A stretch of 64,000 nucleotides of DNA from Streptococcus australis ATCC 700641 (GCF_000186465.1 NZ_GL636091.1:1436981-1500980), one strand, 5' to 3'. Shown: positions 43,169-54,220, numbered from the stretch's first letter. Notes: generated from the sequence alone by a model not told the origin. Program-made: numbers and translations.

Positions 43169-44076
43169 TTTATACAGTTACATTAAATCCAGCGATTGAT
43201 TACATCGTCCGTCTCGATCATGTAGAGACAGGGGCGGTCAATCGGATGGCTTCGGAAGATAAATTTGCCGGTGGTAAGGGAATCAATGTCAGTCGTGTCT
43301 TGAAGCGACTTGATATCGAGAACACAGCGACAGGATTTATCGGTGGCTTCACAGGACGCTTCCTGGAAGACGTGCTGACTAGCGAAGCCATTTCAACCAA
43401 CTTTGTGACAGTGGACCAAGATACCCGGATCAACGTCAAAATCAAAGCCGATGAGGAAACGGAGATCAATGGCAATGGCCCAGAAGTGACGGAAGCTCAG
43501 TTGCAAGAATTGCTCAGCATCCTATCAAGTTTAGCAGCAGATGATGTGGTAGTCTTTGCAGGATCTGCCCCATCTTCACTTGGAAATGCCGTTTACAAAC
43601 AATTGATCGCAGCAACTCGTGCGACAGGTGCGCAAGTGGTTTGCGACTTTGAAGGGCAAACCTTGATTGATTCCTTGGAATTCAATCCGCAATTGGTCAA
43701 ACCAAACAACCATGAGTTGGGAGATATTTTTGGCGTTACCTTGACGGAATTGCCAGAAATCGAACGCTATGCCAAAGAAATCTTGGCAAAGGGTGCACAA
43801 AACGTCATTATTTCCATGGCGGGTGATGGTGCTCTTCTTGTCAGTCCAAGCGGCACTTACTTCGCAAAACCAATCAAAGGGCAAGTGAAGAATTCAGTCG
43901 GAGCTGGCGATTCTATGGTAGCAGGCTTCACTGGGAAGCTCGCAACGACAGGAGATGTCATCGAAGCCTTCAAATGGGGAGTGGCTTGTGGAACAGCGAC
44001 CACCTTCTCAGATGATTTGGCGACAGCTGACTATATTAAAGAAACTTATGAAAAAGTAGAGGTAGAAAAACTATGA
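43165..44076 (+). CDS. fruK: 1-phosphofructokinase
   Basis: This 303-residue PfkB-family kinase converts fructose 1-phosphate to fructose 1,6-bisphosphate. The N-terminal signature GGKGINVSRVLKRL (about 37-50) and the C-terminal SVGAGDSMVAGF motif with the catalytic Asp (near 250) are intact. It overlaps both neighbours by 4 bases, so fruR, fruK and fruA are coupled. Confidence 0.96.
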   Translation: MIYTVTLNPAIDYIVRLDHVETGAVNRMASEDKFAGGKGINVSRVLKRLDIENTATGFIGGFTGRFLEDVLTSEAISTNFVTVDQDTRINVKIKADEETEINGNGPEVTEAQLQELLSILSSLAADDVVVFAGSAPSSLGNAVYKQLIAATRATGAQVVCDFEGQTLIDSLEFNPQLVKPNNHELGDIFGVTLTELPEIERYAKEILAKGAQNVIISMAGDGALLVSPSGTYFAKPIKGQVKNSVGAGDSMVAGFTGKLATTGDVIEAFKWGVACGTATTFSDDLATADYIKETYEKVEVEKL

Positions 44077-46040
44077 AAATTCAAGACGTTTTAAATAAAA
44101 ACGTGATGTTGTTTGATCTCCAAGCAACAGATAAAGAGGGTGTGATCAATGAGATGGTCCAATCGCTCGTTGACAATGGTGTGGTGACAGATTTTGAAAC
44201 CTTCAAGACTGGGATTATGAACCGTGAAGCACAAACTTCAACTGGTTTGGGTGACGGAATTGCTATGCCGCACAGCAAAAATGAAGCTGTCAAAGAAGCA
44301 ACGGTCTTGTTTGCAAAATCAAACAAAGGTGTTGATTACGCATCACTTGATGGGCAACCGACTGATTTGTTCTTCATGATCGCAGCTCCAGAAGGAGCAA
44401 ACGACACTCACTTGGCAGCCCTTGCTGAATTGTCTAAGTACTTGATGAAACCAGGATTTGCGGACAAACTTCGCCAAGCAAGCACTCCTGAGCAAGTGAT
44501 CGCAGCCTTTGATGCGGAAGAGCAAGTAGCTGCAGCAGAAGAAGCGAAAAAAGCAGAAGCAGTCAAAGAAGCAGCAACATCTGACAAACCGCTCATTGTT
44601 GCCGTTACAGCATGTACAACTGGTATCGCCCACACTTACATGGCAGAAGAAGCCCTCATCAAAAAAGGTGAAGAAATGGGAGTTACGGTCCGTGTTGAAA
44701 CAAACGGTGCATCCGGTGTCGGCAACCGTTTGACAGCTGAAGAAATCGCCAAAGCTGAAGGGGTGATCATTGCGGCAGATAAAGCAGTTGAAACAGCTCG
44801 TTTCGATGGCAAAAAATTGATCTCTAAACCAGTCGCAGCTGGTATCCGTCAAACCGAAGAATTGATTCAAACCATCTTGGATGGCAAAGCAGATGTCTTC
44901 CACGCTGAAAATGCAGCAGAAGCAAGCGCTAGCCAAGAAAAATTGAGCTTAGGTGGAGCCTTCTACAAACACTTGATGAGTGGGGTTTCTCAAATGCTTC
45001 CATTCGTTATCGGTGGTGGGATCTTGATCGCCCTTGCCTTCTTGATCGACCAAATTCTTGGGGTGCCTCAAGATCAATTGTCTCAACTTGGTTCATACCA
45101 TGAATTAGCAGCTCAATTTAAAACAATCGGTGGTGCAGCCTTTGGCTTCATGCTTCCTGTACTTGCAGGGTACATCGGATTCTCCATCGCTGAAAAACCT
45201 GGTTTTGTAGCAGGTTTCGTTGCTGGTTCCATTGCGAGCTCAGGTTCAGCATTTGGTAACATCGCTTTCGGTGCTGCTAAAGGCGAATTGCCAGCCGCCG
45301 TATCATCTGGTTTCCTTGGAGCTTTGGTAGGTGGTTTCCTTGCGGGTGGAGTCGTTCTCTTCCTACGCAAAGCCCTTGCAGGTCTTCCACGTTCACTCGA
45401 AGGTATCCGCTCGATCCTTCTCTTGCCATTACTTGGTGTTGGTTTGACAGGTTTCTTGATGTTCCTTATCAACATTCCAATGTCAGCGATCAATACTGGT
45501 CTTAACAACTTCCTTTCAAGCTTGTCAGGTAGCTCAGCTGTCCTTCTTGGACTTCTCGTCGGCGGTATGATGGCTGTCGATATGGGTGGACCAGTTAACA
45601 AAGCCGCTTATGTCTTCGCTACAGGTACACTTGCTGAATCTGTTGCTTCAGGTGGTTCTATTGTTATGGCAGCCGTTATGGCGGCTGGTATGGTTCCTCC
45701 ATTGGCAGTCTTCGTAGCAACTGTCTTGTTCAAAGATAAATTCACACAAGAAGAACGTGATTCAGGTTTGACAAACATCGTTATGGGTCTTTCCTTCATC
45801 ACAGAAGGTGCCATTCCATTCGGTGCAGCTGACCCAGCTCGTGCCATCCCTAGCTTCATTGCAGGTTCTGCATTGACAGGTGCCCTTGTTGGTCTTGCAG
45901 GCTTGAAACTTATGGCTCCTCACGGAGGAATCTTCGTTATCGCTCTTACATCAAATCCACTTCTTTACATCTTGTTCGTATTGATCGGTGCAGTTGTAAG
46001 TGGTATCTTGTTCGGATTGCTTCGCAAACCTAAAAACTAA
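44073..46040 (+). CDS. fruA: Fructose PTS enzyme IIABC
   Basis: This 655-residue fused PTS permease takes up fructose as fructose 1-phosphate. Domain IIA (about 1-150) has the phospho-His in GIAMPHSKN near 70. Domain IIB (about 170-270) has the phospho-Cys in VAVTACTTGIAHTYMAEEAL, and IIC (about 295-650) is polytopic with GGPVNKAAY and GAIPFGAADP. A terminator follows within 10 bases. Confidence 0.97.
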   Translation: MKIQDVLNKNVMLFDLQATDKEGVINEMVQSLVDNGVVTDFETFKTGIMNREAQTSTGLGDGIAMPHSKNEAVKEATVLFAKSNKGVDYASLDGQPTDLFFMIAAPEGANDTHLAALAELSKYLMKPGFADKLRQASTPEQVIAAFDAEEQVAAAEEAKKAEAVKEAATSDKPLIVAVTACTTGIAHTYMAEEALIKKGEEMGVTVRVETNGASGVGNRLTAEEIAKAEGVIIAADKAVETARFDGKKLISKPVAAGIRQTEELIQTILDGKADVFHAENAAEASASQEKLSLGGAFYKHLMSGVSQMLPFVIGGGILIALAFLIDQILGVPQDQLSQLGSYHELAAQFKTIGGAAFGFMLPVLAGYIGFSIAEKPGFVAGFVAGSIASSGSAFGNIAFGAAKGELPAAVSSGFLGALVGGFLAGGVVLFLRKALAGLPRSLEGIRSILLLPLLGVGLTGFLMFLINIPMSAINTGLNNFLSSLSGSSAVLLGLLVGGMMAVDMGGPVNKAAYVFATGTLAESVASGGSIVMAAVMAAGMVPPLAVFVATVLFKDKFTQEERDSGLTNIVMGLSFITEGAIPFGAADPARAIPSFIAGSALTGALVGLAGLKLMAPHGGIFVIALTSNPLLYILFVLIGAVVSGILFGLLRKPKN

Positions 46041-46048
46041 TCATGACG

Positions 46049-46078
46049 AAAAGGTTGGAATTTCCCCAGCCTTTTTCT
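46049..46078 (+). terminator. fru operon terminator
   Basis: AAGGTTGG pairs with CCAGCCTT, then TTTCTCTTTCTTT. Confidence 0.75.
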
Positions 46079-46139
46079 CTTTCTTTGATAGAAAACAGTA
46101 TGAAAAGACATGGTTCTGCAATAGAATCTTGATTTAATT

Positions 46140-46149
46140 TATGGTATAA
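46140..46149 (+). promoter_or_regulatory. Extended -10 of the DUF1149-degV-dapB-cca unit
   Basis: ATGGTATAAT, about 33 bases before the DUF1149 start. No convincing -35. Confidence 0.55.
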
Positions 46150-46181
46150 TTTTCATAACGCTTATTTTTAGGAGAACAAGT

Positions 46182-46556
46182 ATGGATATCCAACGTGAAA
46201 AAGAATTCGTCAGCCAGTATCATTATGATGCTCGTAACTTTGAATGGGAAAAAGAAAATGGAACTCCCGAGACAAAAGTAGACGTCAACTTTCAATTAAT
46301 TCAACGCGATACAGAGTTGAAGACAACCTCTTTAATCGTTATTTTGACCTATATGATTGTCTTTGATGGCTTTGTCATCAGCGGGACCATTACCCAAATC
46401 AACCACATTCACAATCGTTTGGTCAGTGAGCCAAGTGAATTCAGCAAAGAAGAAGTGGAAGAACTAGCTCGTCCTTGCTTGAATATGCTGAATCGTTTGA
46501 CCTATGAGGTAACTGAAATCGCCCTTGATTTACCAGGGATTAATTTGGAGTTTTAA
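46182..46556 (+). CDS. DUF1149 family protein
   Basis: This 124-residue conserved streptococcal protein of the DUF1149 family resembles the SecB-like chaperone fold (family knowledge, limited). No membrane segments or catalytic motifs are visible. It leads a close-packed run of genes and is 3 bases from degV. Function not established. Confidence 0.85.
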   Translation: MDIQREKEFVSQYHYDARNFEWEKENGTPETKVDVNFQLIQRDTELKTTSLIVILTYMIVFDGFVISGTITQINHIHNRLVSEPSEFSKEEVEELARPCLNMLNRLTYEVTEIALDLPGINLEF

Positions 46557-46559
46557 TGC

Positions 46560-47408
46560 ATGAAATTAGCAGTCATCACAGATTCTTCTGCCTATCTATC
46601 AGATGAATCAAGAGGACACGATAATTTATTTGTCCTAGATATTCCAGTTGTCATTGATGGAGTATCTTACGTAGAAGGTAAAAACCTGACAGCAAAAGAG
46701 TTTTATCAAAAGATGGAAGCTTCGTCTGAACTTCCGAAAACGAGCCAACCTAGTATCGCGGAATTAGAAGAACTCTTGATGCAACTAGAAGCTAAAGGCT
46801 ATACCCATGTTTTAGGGATTTTCCTTTCTTCTGGCATTTCTGGATTTTATCAGAATATCCAGTATTTGAAGGAAGAGTTTCCGAATCTAACTATTGCTTT
46901 TCCAGATTCTAAGATTACTAGTGCCCCACTTGGGTGGATGGCCGAAGAAGCTATCAAATGGGCAGATGAAGGTCGATCATTCGATGAAATCCTGGCCAAT
47001 ATTCAGATTCAAATCGATGGGACTTCTGCCTATATTATGGTGGATGATCTCAATCATTTGGTCAAAGGTGGCCGTCTCTCTAATGGAGCTGCAATCCTTG
47101 GGAATCTTCTCAGCATCAAGCCCATCCTCTATTTTAACGAGGAAGGCGTGATTGAAGTGTATGAGAAAGTTCGTACTGAGAAAAAAGCCATTAAACTTTT
47201 AGCTGAGATTGTCAAAGAAGGAACTGCGGATAAAGACTATCAGATTATTATCATTCATGGGAATGCACTGGATAAAGCAGAAACGCTTCGTGATATTCTT
47301 CATCAAGACGGTTTTACTGGTGAGATTCCATTTGCGACTTTTGGCAGTGTCATTGGTACACACTTAGGAAATCATAGCGTTGCTATTAGTTTTGTACCGA
47401 AAGTATAA
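46560..47408 (+). CDS. DegV family fatty-acid-binding protein
   Basis: This 282-residue DegV protein starts [13 protein letters not shown] and has PKTSQPS near 60, [13 protein letters not shown] near 88 and [15 protein letters not shown] near 162. DegV proteins bind fatty acids; the FakB-type role is supplying acyl chains to the FakA kinase (family knowledge). The start codon follows DUF1149 by 3 bases. Confidence 0.93.
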   Translation: MKLAVITDSSAYLSDESRGHDNLFVLDIPVVIDGVSYVEGKNLTAKEFYQKMEASSELPKTSQPSIAELEELLMQLEAKGYTHVLGIFLSSGISGFYQNIQYLKEEFPNLTIAFPDSKITSAPLGWMAEEAIKWADEGRSFDEILANIQIQIDGTSAYIMVDDLNHLVKGGRLSNGAAILGNLLSIKPILYFNEEGVIEVYEKVRTEKKAIKLLAEIVKEGTADKDYQIIIIHGNALDKAETLRDILHQDGFTGEIPFATFGSVIGTHLGNHSVAISFVPKV

Positions 47409-47417
47409 GGAGAAAAC

Positions 47418-48185
47418 ATGCCGATTAAAGTAGTAATTGCAGGTTTTAAAGGGCGAATGGGTCAAGCGGCTTATCACATGGTGTTAGAGGATCCTGAGCT
47501 AGAATTAGTCGGCTTGATTGATCCCCATGCGTCTGAAAAAGAACTAGCAGGTGTTCCAGTTTTTACCACCAAGGAAGGGATTTTGTCCCTTGATGCGGAT
47601 GTGTGGATTGACTTCACCATTCCTAAAGTGGCTTATGAACATACCCGCTTTGCTTTGGAGCATGGACTAGCGCCTGTAGTTGGGACAACAGGATTTACAA
47701 CGGAAGAAATCACTGACTTGATTGAATTGTCTCGTGAGAAGAATCTTGGAGGCCTCATTGCGCCAAACTTTGCCATTGGAGCAGTCTTGCTCATGCAATT
47801 TGCAGCGCAAGCAGCGAAGTACTTTCCAAATGTAGAGATTATCGAGTTGCACCACGATAAGAAAAAGGATGCACCGAGTGGGACTGCTGTGAAGACGGCT
47901 GAACTCATTAGTCAGGTCCGTCAACCAAAAGAGCAGGGAGCGCCAGATGAAGAAGAAAGCCTTCCAGGTGCACGCGGTGCTAACTACCAAGGCATGCACA
48001 TCCATTCGGTTCGCTTGCCTGGTCTGGTAGCCCATCAAGAAGTGATTTTCGGTAGTCAAGGAGAAGGATTGACCTTACGCCACGATTCCTACGATCGGGT
48101 GTCCTTCATGACAGGGGTCAATCTAGGAGTAAAAGAAGTAGTCAAGCGTCATGAGCTTGTCTATGGTTTAGAACATCTATTATGA
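47418..48185 (+). CDS. dapB: 4-hydroxy-tetrahydrodipicolinate reductase
   Basis: This 255-residue lysine/peptidoglycan-precursor enzyme has the NAD(P)-binding loop GFKGRMGQ near 8-15, VGTTGFT near 90, and the catalytic [15 protein letters not shown] (about 142-156) with His-His and Lys. It overlaps cca by 4 bases. Confidence 0.97.
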   Translation: MPIKVVIAGFKGRMGQAAYHMVLEDPELELVGLIDPHASEKELAGVPVFTTKEGILSLDADVWIDFTIPKVAYEHTRFALEHGLAPVVGTTGFTTEEITDLIELSREKNLGGLIAPNFAIGAVLLMQFAAQAAKYFPNVEIIELHHDKKKDAPSGTAVKTAELISQVRQPKEQGAPDEEESLPGARGANYQGMHIHSVRLPGLVAHQEVIFGSQGEGLTLRHDSYDRVSFMTGVNLGVKEVVKRHELVYGLEHLL

Positions 48186-49402
48186 GATTAAAAAAACTGC
48201 CTTCTGAATTTCAGGAGGCTTTGCCAATATTAGAAAAGATTCGTAGAGCTGGTTATGAAGCTTATTTTGTCGGTGGCTCTGTGAGAGACGCCATTTTAGG
48301 TCGTCCCATCCACGATGTCGATATCGCTTCCTCCTCTTACCCAGAAGAGACCAAGGCTATTTTTGAGCGAACCATTGATGTCGGGATTGAACACGGGACG
48401 GTCCTGGTTCTTGAAAATCATCAAGAATATGAAATTACCACCTTTCGGACAGAGGATGTCTACGTCGATTTTCGCAGACCAAGTGCGGTTAATTTTGTCC
48501 GTTCCTTAGAAGAAGATCTCAAGCGCCGCGATTTTACCGTCAATTCCTTTGCGTTGAGTGAGGAAGGGGAAATTATTGACCTCTTCAACGGACTAGAAGA
48601 TTTGGAGAATCGGGTTTTACGAGCTGTAGGTGTAGCGACAGAACGTTTTAACGAAGATGCCCTTCGGATCATGCGTGGTTTTCGCTTTCAGGCCAGTCTT
48701 GGCTTTGATCTAGAAGAAGAGACCTTTAAGGCCATGGCAGATTGCGCCCCCTTGTTAGAGAAAATCTCTGTCGAGCGGATCTTTATTGAGTTGGATAAAC
48801 TCCTCTTGGCTCCTTATTGGCGCAAGGGCTTAGAGGGTGTGATTGCTAGCCAGAGCTATCAGTATCTACCTCTCTTACAAAATAGCCAATTGTCACTAGA
48901 GAAACTTTTTCAGCTGTCTATGGACTATACCTTTACGAGTTCGGAACAAGCTTGGGCTGCCTTACTCTTAACCTTAGATGAGAATAAGGTCTCTGCTTTT
49001 TTCAAGAAATGGAAAACGTCACGAGACTTTGCTAAGAAGGTAGAACAGCTGGTTGAAATCTACCGCTTGCGTGAAAAGGCTAGCTTAAATCGTCGGGATG
49101 TCTATCGTTATGATCGCAATCTCCTCTTGTCAGCGGAAGAACTACGTCAGGCTCATGGCTTGCCCGTAGATTTCCAAGTTATCGAAGAATTGTATGATAG
49201 TCTAGCTATTCATGATAAACACGAAATTGTAGTCAATGGTGGGATGCTGATGAAGGAATACAACTTAAAACCAGGTCCAAGTCTAGGACAAGTGCTATCT
49301 GCCATTGAATGGGCCATTGTAGATGGGGAATTAGAGAATGACAAAAAAGCGATTGGCAATTTTTTGAGCCACTATCTTGAAGAGATGAAGGGAGAAGCAT
49401 GA
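48182..49402 (+). CDS. cca: CCA-adding tRNA nucleotidyltransferase
   Basis: This 406-residue class II enzyme adds or repairs the tRNA 3' CCA. The head domain has [20 protein letters not shown] (about 28-47), with the two metal-binding Asp in DVD, and [11 protein letters not shown] near 114. [10 protein letters not shown] near 160 binds the nucleotide. Length is normal. It overlaps both neighbouring genes by 4 bases. Confidence 0.96.
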   Translation: MRLKKLPSEFQEALPILEKIRRAGYEAYFVGGSVRDAILGRPIHDVDIASSSYPEETKAIFERTIDVGIEHGTVLVLENHQEYEITTFRTEDVYVDFRRPSAVNFVRSLEEDLKRRDFTVNSFALSEEGEIIDLFNGLEDLENRVLRAVGVATERFNEDALRIMRGFRFQASLGFDLEEETFKAMADCAPLLEKISVERIFIELDKLLLAPYWRKGLEGVIASQSYQYLPLLQNSQLSLEKLFQLSMDYTFTSSEQAWAALLLTLDENKVSAFFKKWKTSRDFAKKVEQLVEIYRLREKASLNRRDVYRYDRNLLLSAEELRQAHGLPVDFQVIEELYDSLAIHDKHEIVVNGGMLMKEYNLKPGPSLGQVLSAIEWAIVDGELENDKKAIGNFLSHYLEEMKGEA

Positions 49403-51270
49403 GCGATTTTATCGTTGAAAAACTAACCAAGTCCGTCGGGGATAAGACGGTCTTTAAAGAGATTTCTTTTATCATTCATGAGCTGGACCGGATTGGACTA
49501 ATCGGGGTCAATGGGACAGGGAAAACAACTCTCTTAGATGTTTTGTCTGGTCGTTCAGGCTATGACGGAGATCGTTCTCCTTTTTCTGCAAAGAATGATT
49601 ATAAGATTGGTTATCTGACCCAAGAACCTCAATTTGATGATAGCAAGACAGTCCTCGATACAGTGTTGTCAGAAGATGTGAAAGAACTCCAATTGATTCG
49701 TCAGTATGAACTGTTGACGAGCCAGTACGATGAAAGTCAGCAAGTGAAACTGGAAAAAGTCATGGCGGAGATGGATTCTCTCAATGCATGGGAAATCGAA
49801 AGCCAGGTCAAAACAGTCCTGACCAAACTAGGCATTCAGGATCTATCTGCTAAGGTTGGAAGTTTATCGGGTGGCTTGCGTCGCCGTGTCCAGCTGGCAC
49901 AAGTTCTCCTAGGAGACCATGATTTGCTGCTGTTAGATGAACCAACCAACCATTTGGATATTGATACCATCGAATGGTTGACTAATTTTTTGAAGAACTC
50001 TAAGAAAACCGTTCTTTTCATCACCCATGACCGTTATTTCTTGGACAATATTTCAACTCGTATTTTTGAGCTGGATCGTGCTGGTCTAGTTGAATACCAA
50101 GGGAACTACCAGGATTATGTCCGCTTGAAAGCTGAGCAGGATGAGCGAGATGCGGCTCTTCTTCACAAGAAGCAGCAGCTCTATAAGCAAGAATTGACCT
50201 GGATGCGTCGGCAACCGCAGGCGCGTGCTACCAAGCAACAGGCGCGGATCAATCGCTTCCACGACCTCAAGAAGGATCTATCCCATCAGACGACAGAAAC
50301 AGATTTGGAAATGTCCTTTGAAACTAGTCGGATTGGTAAGAAAGTCATTGAATTTCAAGATGTCGATTTCGCCTATGACCAAGGGCCGATTCTGCAGCAG
50401 TTTAACCTATTGGTTCAAAACAAGGATCGGATTGGTATTGTGGGTGATAACGGTGTTGGGAAATCAACTCTGCTCAATCTGATTGCCGGAAAACTCCAAC
50501 CGACTGCTGGAAAGGTCGTTATCGGAGAAACGGTGCGAATTGCTTACTTCTCGCAGCAGATCGAAGGTTTAGATGAAAGTAAGCGGATGATTAACTTCCT
50601 GCAAGAAGTAGCAGAAGAAGTCAAGACTAGTGCAGGATCTACATCGATTGCGGAGCTACTGGAACAATTCCTCTTTCCGCGTTCGACCCATGGCACCTTG
50701 ATTGAGAAACTTTCTGGTGGGGAGAAGAAGCGTCTTTATCTCTTGAAACTTCTCATCGAAAAACCAAATGTCTTGCTCTTGGACGAACCGACCAATGATT
50801 TGGATATCGCGACCTTGACAGTGTTAGAGAACTTCCTACAAGGCTTTGGTGGACCAGTCATCACCGTTAGCCACGATCGTTATTTTCTAGATAAGGTTGC
50901 TTCAAAAATTTTAGCTTTTGAAAATGGTGGCATCCGCGAATTCTTTGGAAATTATACGGATTACTTAGATGAGAAAAAGTTTGAGCTAGAAATGGTTGCT
51001 GAAAGTAGCAAACCTGAAAAAGAAAAGGTAGTCAAAGTCCGAGAAGAGAAGAAACGGATGAGCTACCAGGAAAAGCAGGAGTGGGCGACCATTGAGAGTG
51101 ATATTGAAGAGATTGAAAACAAAATCGTAGCCATTGAGACTGAGATGAATGAGAATGGTTCTGACTTTGGTAAGTTGGCCAGTCTCCAACGTCAGATGGA
51201 TGAAGAAAACGAGCGTCTCTTAGCCAAGTATGAACGGTATGAGTACTTGAGTGAGTTGGCAGAAAACTAA
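49399..51270 (+). CDS. ABC-F ATPase, Uup-like
   Basis: This 623-residue cytosolic protein has two ATPase domains. Walker A sequences are GVNGTGKTT near 36 and GDNGVGKST near 350, signatures LSGGLRRR near 155 and LSGGEKKR near 436, and Walker B sequences [12 protein letters not shown] and [12 protein letters not shown]. An inter-domain linker (about 240-310) is rich in charged residues. A C-terminal coiled coil (about 540-620) points to the Uup-like branch. ABC-F proteins act on the ribosome; the exact role is unknown. It is coupled to cca by a 4-base overlap. Confidence 0.9.
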   Translation: MSDFIVEKLTKSVGDKTVFKEISFIIHELDRIGLIGVNGTGKTTLLDVLSGRSGYDGDRSPFSAKNDYKIGYLTQEPQFDDSKTVLDTVLSEDVKELQLIRQYELLTSQYDESQQVKLEKVMAEMDSLNAWEIESQVKTVLTKLGIQDLSAKVGSLSGGLRRRVQLAQVLLGDHDLLLLDEPTNHLDIDTIEWLTNFLKNSKKTVLFITHDRYFLDNISTRIFELDRAGLVEYQGNYQDYVRLKAEQDERDAALLHKKQQLYKQELTWMRRQPQARATKQQARINRFHDLKKDLSHQTTETDLEMSFETSRIGKKVIEFQDVDFAYDQGPILQQFNLLVQNKDRIGIVGDNGVGKSTLLNLIAGKLQPTAGKVVIGETVRIAYFSQQIEGLDESKRMINFLQEVAEEVKTSAGSTSIAELLEQFLFPRSTHGTLIEKLSGGEKKRLYLLKLLIEKPNVLLLDEPTNDLDIATLTVLENFLQGFGGPVITVSHDRYFLDKVASKILAFENGGIREFFGNYTDYLDEKKFELEMVAESSKPEKEKVVKVREEKKRMSYQEKQEWATIESDIEEIENKIVAIETEMNENGSDFGKLASLQRQMDEENERLLAKYERYEYLSELAEN

Positions 51271-51280
51271 AGGAGGAAGA

Positions 51281-51811
51281 ATGCATCATATTAGCAAATA
51301 CAGTCTGTTATTGTCATCATTTTTATTTTGTGGCATTGGTTTTATTCTCTTTGTGAATCCAATCGAAAAAATTGCCACCTTTAGTTGGTTGATTTCTCTG
51401 GGATTCTTCTTGATTTCAGTTTCGCGCTTATCACGTTACTACCGTCTACGGACCCAAGCGACCTTGTCGGATCCCTATTTATTTCAAAGTGTGGTCTCGC
51501 TAGTCTTTGCAGTCTATCTCTTACTATATGGCTACAAGACCTTGCCAATTGTCTTTCCGATCACACTCGGTATTTGGCTCTTGTATAAGTCTGCTTTGAG
51601 TTTGAAAAAGGCCCATTACCTTTCCAAACGATCTGAAGAATTATCCAAGAAATTTACATTTTGGGGGCTTATTCAACTGTTTACAGGATTGTTTCTCATT
51701 GTTAGTCCTCTATCTATTAGTGTCTTCTTGTTACATATTTTAGGATTGTTCTTCTTCATAATTGGCGTTCAATCCTTGAGACTCTTTTTAAAACTTCATA
51801 ACGAAGAGTAA
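51281..51811 (+). CDS. DUF308/HdeD-like membrane protein
   Basis: This 176-residue protein has six predicted helices. The start at 51281 has AAAGGAGGAAG directly before it; the longer frame begins inside the ABC-F gene. The repeated three-helix pattern fits the HdeD/DUF308 family, implicated in acid or stress tolerance in other bacteria without a proven mechanism. It ends the operon, and a strong terminator follows. Confidence 0.8.
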   Translation: MHHISKYSLLLSSFLFCGIGFILFVNPIEKIATFSWLISLGFFLISVSRLSRYYRLRTQATLSDPYLFQSVVSLVFAVYLLLYGYKTLPIVFPITLGIWLLYKSALSLKKAHYLSKRSEELSKKFTFWGLIQLFTGLFLIVSPLSISVFLLHILGLFFFIIGVQSLRLFLKLHNEE

Positions 51812-51815
51812 AGAA

Positions 51816-51850
51816 AACTGTCTGTGTTTTTGCGGACAGGTTCTTTTTTT
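51816..51850 (+). terminator. Terminator after the DUF308 gene
   Basis: AACTGTCTG pairs with CGGACAGGTT, followed by CTTTTTTT. Confidence 0.85.
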
Positions 51851-51883
51851 GCAAATGAAATTGAGAGAATTCTTGAAAAACAA

Positions 51884-51912
51884 TTGAAACCCTTTTCACA
51901 TTTTGGTATACT
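51884..51912 (+). promoter_or_regulatory. glcK promoter
   Basis: TTGAAA (51884-51889) and TATACT (51907-51912) are 17 bases apart with a TG extension. Confidence 0.8.
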
Positions 51913-51945
51913 AGTGTCAAGAGAATAGGAACAAAGGAGTATAAA

Positions 51946-52905
51946 ATGTCCAAAAAAATTATTGGTATTGACTTAGGTGGAACATCTGTTAAATTTGCCA
52001 TTTTGACGCAAGAAGGAGAGATTCAAGAGAAGTGGTCTATCAAGACCAACATCCTTGACGAAGGAAGCCACATCGTTCCTGATATCATCGCTTCCATCCA
52101 ACACCGCTTGGAGTTATTAAACTTATCCGCAGAAGATTTTATTGGAATCGGGATGGGATCTCCTGGTGCAGTGGATCGTTTTGAAGGAACTGTCGTTGGA
52201 GCTTACAACCTCAACTGGAAAACCGTACAACCCATCAAGAAAGATATTGAGTCTGCCTTGGGAATTCCTTTCTTCATCGATAATGATGCCAACGTAGCTG
52301 CCCTAGGGGAACGCTGGAAAGGTGCTGGTGAAAATCAACCAGATGTCGTCTTCATGACACTTGGAACTGGTGTTGGCGGCGGTATCGTTGCGGAAGGAAA
52401 ACTCTTGCACGGTGCTGGTGGTGTAGCTGGTGAGCTTGGTCATATCACAGTAGACTTCGATCGTCCATTTGATTGTACCTGTGGTAAGAAAGGTTGCTTG
52501 GAAACAGTGGCTTCAGCGACTGGGATTGTCAATTTGACTCGTCGCTATGCAGATGAATATGCAGGAGATGCGACCTTGAAACGTCTCATTGATGATGGCG
52601 AAGAAGTTACAGCTAAGACAGTCTTTGATCTTGCTAAAGATGGAGATGAGTTGGCCTTGATTGTCTACCGTCATTTCTCTCAATACTTGGGTATTGCTTG
52701 TGCCAACATCGCTAGTGTCTTGAACCCAGCCAACATCGTCATTGGTGGTGGTGTATCAGCAGCTGGTCAATTCCTCTTGGATGGGGTTCAAAAGGTCTTT
52801 AATGAAAATACCTTCCCACAAGTTCGGACCTCAACCCAACTGGTGCTTGCTAATCTTGGAAATGATGCAGGTGTGATTGGTGCTGCATCACTTGTACTAC
52901 AATAG
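51946..52905 (+). CDS. glcK: ROK-family glucokinase
   Basis: This 319-residue glucokinase phosphorylates free glucose. The ATP loop DLGGTSVKFAIL (about 7-18), catalytic Asp in FIDNDANVAALGE near 104 and the ROK zinc motif CTCGKKGCLE (near 177) are all present, with GELGHITVD before the latter. AAAGGAG precedes the ATG. It has its own promoter and is followed by repeat R5. Confidence 0.95.
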   Translation: MSKKIIGIDLGGTSVKFAILTQEGEIQEKWSIKTNILDEGSHIVPDIIASIQHRLELLNLSAEDFIGIGMGSPGAVDRFEGTVVGAYNLNWKTVQPIKKDIESALGIPFFIDNDANVAALGERWKGAGENQPDVVFMTLGTGVGGGIVAEGKLLHGAGGVAGELGHITVDFDRPFDCTCGKKGCLETVASATGIVNLTRRYADEYAGDATLKRLIDDGEEVTAKTVFDLAKDGDELALIVYRHFSQYLGIACANIASVLNPANIVIGGGVSAAGQFLLDGVQKVFNENTFPQVRTSTQLVLANLGNDAGVIGAASLVLQ

Positions 52906-52920
52906 AATCATACAGAAATA

Positions 52921-53204
52921 GGCTGGGCAAAAATTGTCCAGCCTTTGTGATTGATAGCAATAACAGCAGGGCACAGTGGTTGATTGCTCAAAGCACTGCT
53001 TTGAGGTGGCATATTAAACTTGCGAAGCTAGTTTCCTAAGTATTTGCTCGCTTTTAAAGCTTCAAAGATGACCTAATGAGGGAAACAAAGTTTCATTTAT
53101 CTGCAACCTTCAACAGTCTCCCAGACTGTTGAAGCTATGCGGGGGTGAGAAGATTGAAAAGGTTTAGGGAACCTTTTATATTTTGCGAAGTTCTTTCCCA
53201 CTCC
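52921..53204. repeat. Modular hairpin repeat R5, second subtype
   Basis: On the minus strand it opens GAGTGGGAAAGAAC and includes CTCACCCCCGCA and TCAACCACTGTGCC. It closes with a GGCTGGACAATTTTTGCCC hairpin, so it is the full-length relative of R4. Centrally, CTTGCGAAGCTAGTTTCCTA and CAAAGCACTGCTTTGAGG resemble pneumococcal BOX C and B modules. The first plus-strand hairpin (52921-52943) should terminate glcK. It accounts for the 350-base gap before thyA. Confidence 0.75.
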
Positions 53205-53216
53205 TTTTTTTATCCT

Positions 53217-53226
53217 GTGTTATAAT
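53217..53226 (+). promoter_or_regulatory. thyA -10
   Basis: TATAAT at 53221-53226 with TG-rich DNA before it, 30 bases ahead of the ATG. Confidence 0.55.
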
Positions 53227-53255
53227 GAAGGTATTACAGTATTTAAGGAGAATGA

Positions 53256-54095
53256 ATGACAAAAGCAGATATCCTTTTTAAAGAAAATATTCGAAGAATT
53301 ATGGAAGAAGGCGTCTGGTCTGAGCAAGCTCGGCCCAAGTACAAGGATGGCACAACTGCCAATTCCAAATACATCACTGGGGCATTTATGGAGTTTGATC
53401 TGGCAAAGGGCGAGTTTCCTATTACGACTCTTCGTCCTATCGCCATCAAGTCCGCCATCAAGGAGATGCTCTGGATCTACCAGGACCAGTCCAATAGTCT
53501 GGAACTCCTAAATGATAAATACCAAGTTCATTACTGGAATGACTGGGAAGTAGGAGAAACGGGAACAATTGGAGAGCGTTATGGTGCTGTCGTTAAAAAG
53601 CACGACATCATCAACAAGATTCTCAAACAGCTGGAAGCCAATCCCTGGAATCGACGCAATATCATTTCTCTCTGGGACTATCAAGCCTTTGAGGAGAGCG
53701 AAGGGCTCTTACCTTGTGCTTTTCAAACCATGTTTGATGTGCGGCGTGTCGACGGGGAAATCTATCTGGATGCGACCTTGACCCAACGTTCGAATGACAT
53801 GTTGGTAGCGCACCATATCAATGCCATGCAGTATGTAGCTCTTCAGATGATGATCGCCAAGCATTTTGGCTGGAAGGTTGGCAAGTTCTTTTACTTTATC
53901 AACAACCTTCACATCTATGATAACCAATTCGAACAGGCGGAGGAATTACTCCGGCGCGAGCCCTCGGATTGCCAGCCTCGCTTGGTACTGAATGTGCCAG
54001 ATGGCACCAATTTCTTTGAGATTAAAGCCGAGGACTTTGTTTTGGAAGATTATGATCCAGTCAAACCTCAATTGAAGTTTGATTTGGCTATTTAG
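53256..54095 (+). CDS. thyA: Thymidylate synthase
   Basis: This 279-residue enzyme methylates dUMP using methylene-tetrahydrofolate, which it oxidises to dihydrofolate. The catalytic Cys lies in [12 protein letters not shown] near 150, the dUMP-binding [18 protein letters not shown] near 180 and [12 protein letters not shown] near 217. AAGGAG lies 5 bases before the ATG. The partner dihydrofolate reductase gene begins 9.6 kb downstream, on the far side of the fibril gene. Confidence 0.97.
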   Translation: MTKADILFKENIRRIMEEGVWSEQARPKYKDGTTANSKYITGAFMEFDLAKGEFPITTLRPIAIKSAIKEMLWIYQDQSNSLELLNDKYQVHYWNDWEVGETGTIGERYGAVVKKHDIINKILKQLEANPWNRRNIISLWDYQAFEESEGLLPCAFQTMFDVRRVDGEIYLDATLTQRSNDMLVAHHINAMQYVALQMMIAKHFGWKVGKFFYFINNLHIYDNQFEQAEELLRREPSDCQPRLVLNVPDGTNFFEIKAEDFVLEDYDPVKPQLKFDLAI

Positions 54096-54106
54096 CGAAA
54101 GCGCAT

Positions 54107-54145
54107 AAGCTCCTATTCCATGTGGAATAAGGAGCTTGTTTTCTT
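54107..54145 (+). terminator. thyA terminator
   Basis: AAGCTCC...TTCCA pairs with TGGAA...GGAGCTT, followed by GTTTTCTTTT. Confidence 0.85.
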
Positions 54146-54192
54146 TTACAAAAATTCAAATTATATTATTCAATATTTTTAAGCAAATCTCT

Positions 54193-54220
54193 TTGAGCCA
54201 TCACATAAATTTGGTAGAAT
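54193..54220 (+). promoter_or_regulatory. Fibril gene promoter
   Basis: TTGAGC (54193-54198) and TAGAAT (54215-54220) are 16 bases apart, with TGG before the -10. The leader is about 65 bases. Confidence 0.6.

Noticed and set aside
44343..44936. A 197-codon Cys/Phe-rich minus-strand frame inside fruA
   Set aside because: It is antisense to the PTS IIA/IIB coding region, and the Cys/Phe bias follows from Ala/Glu/Lys codons read backwards.
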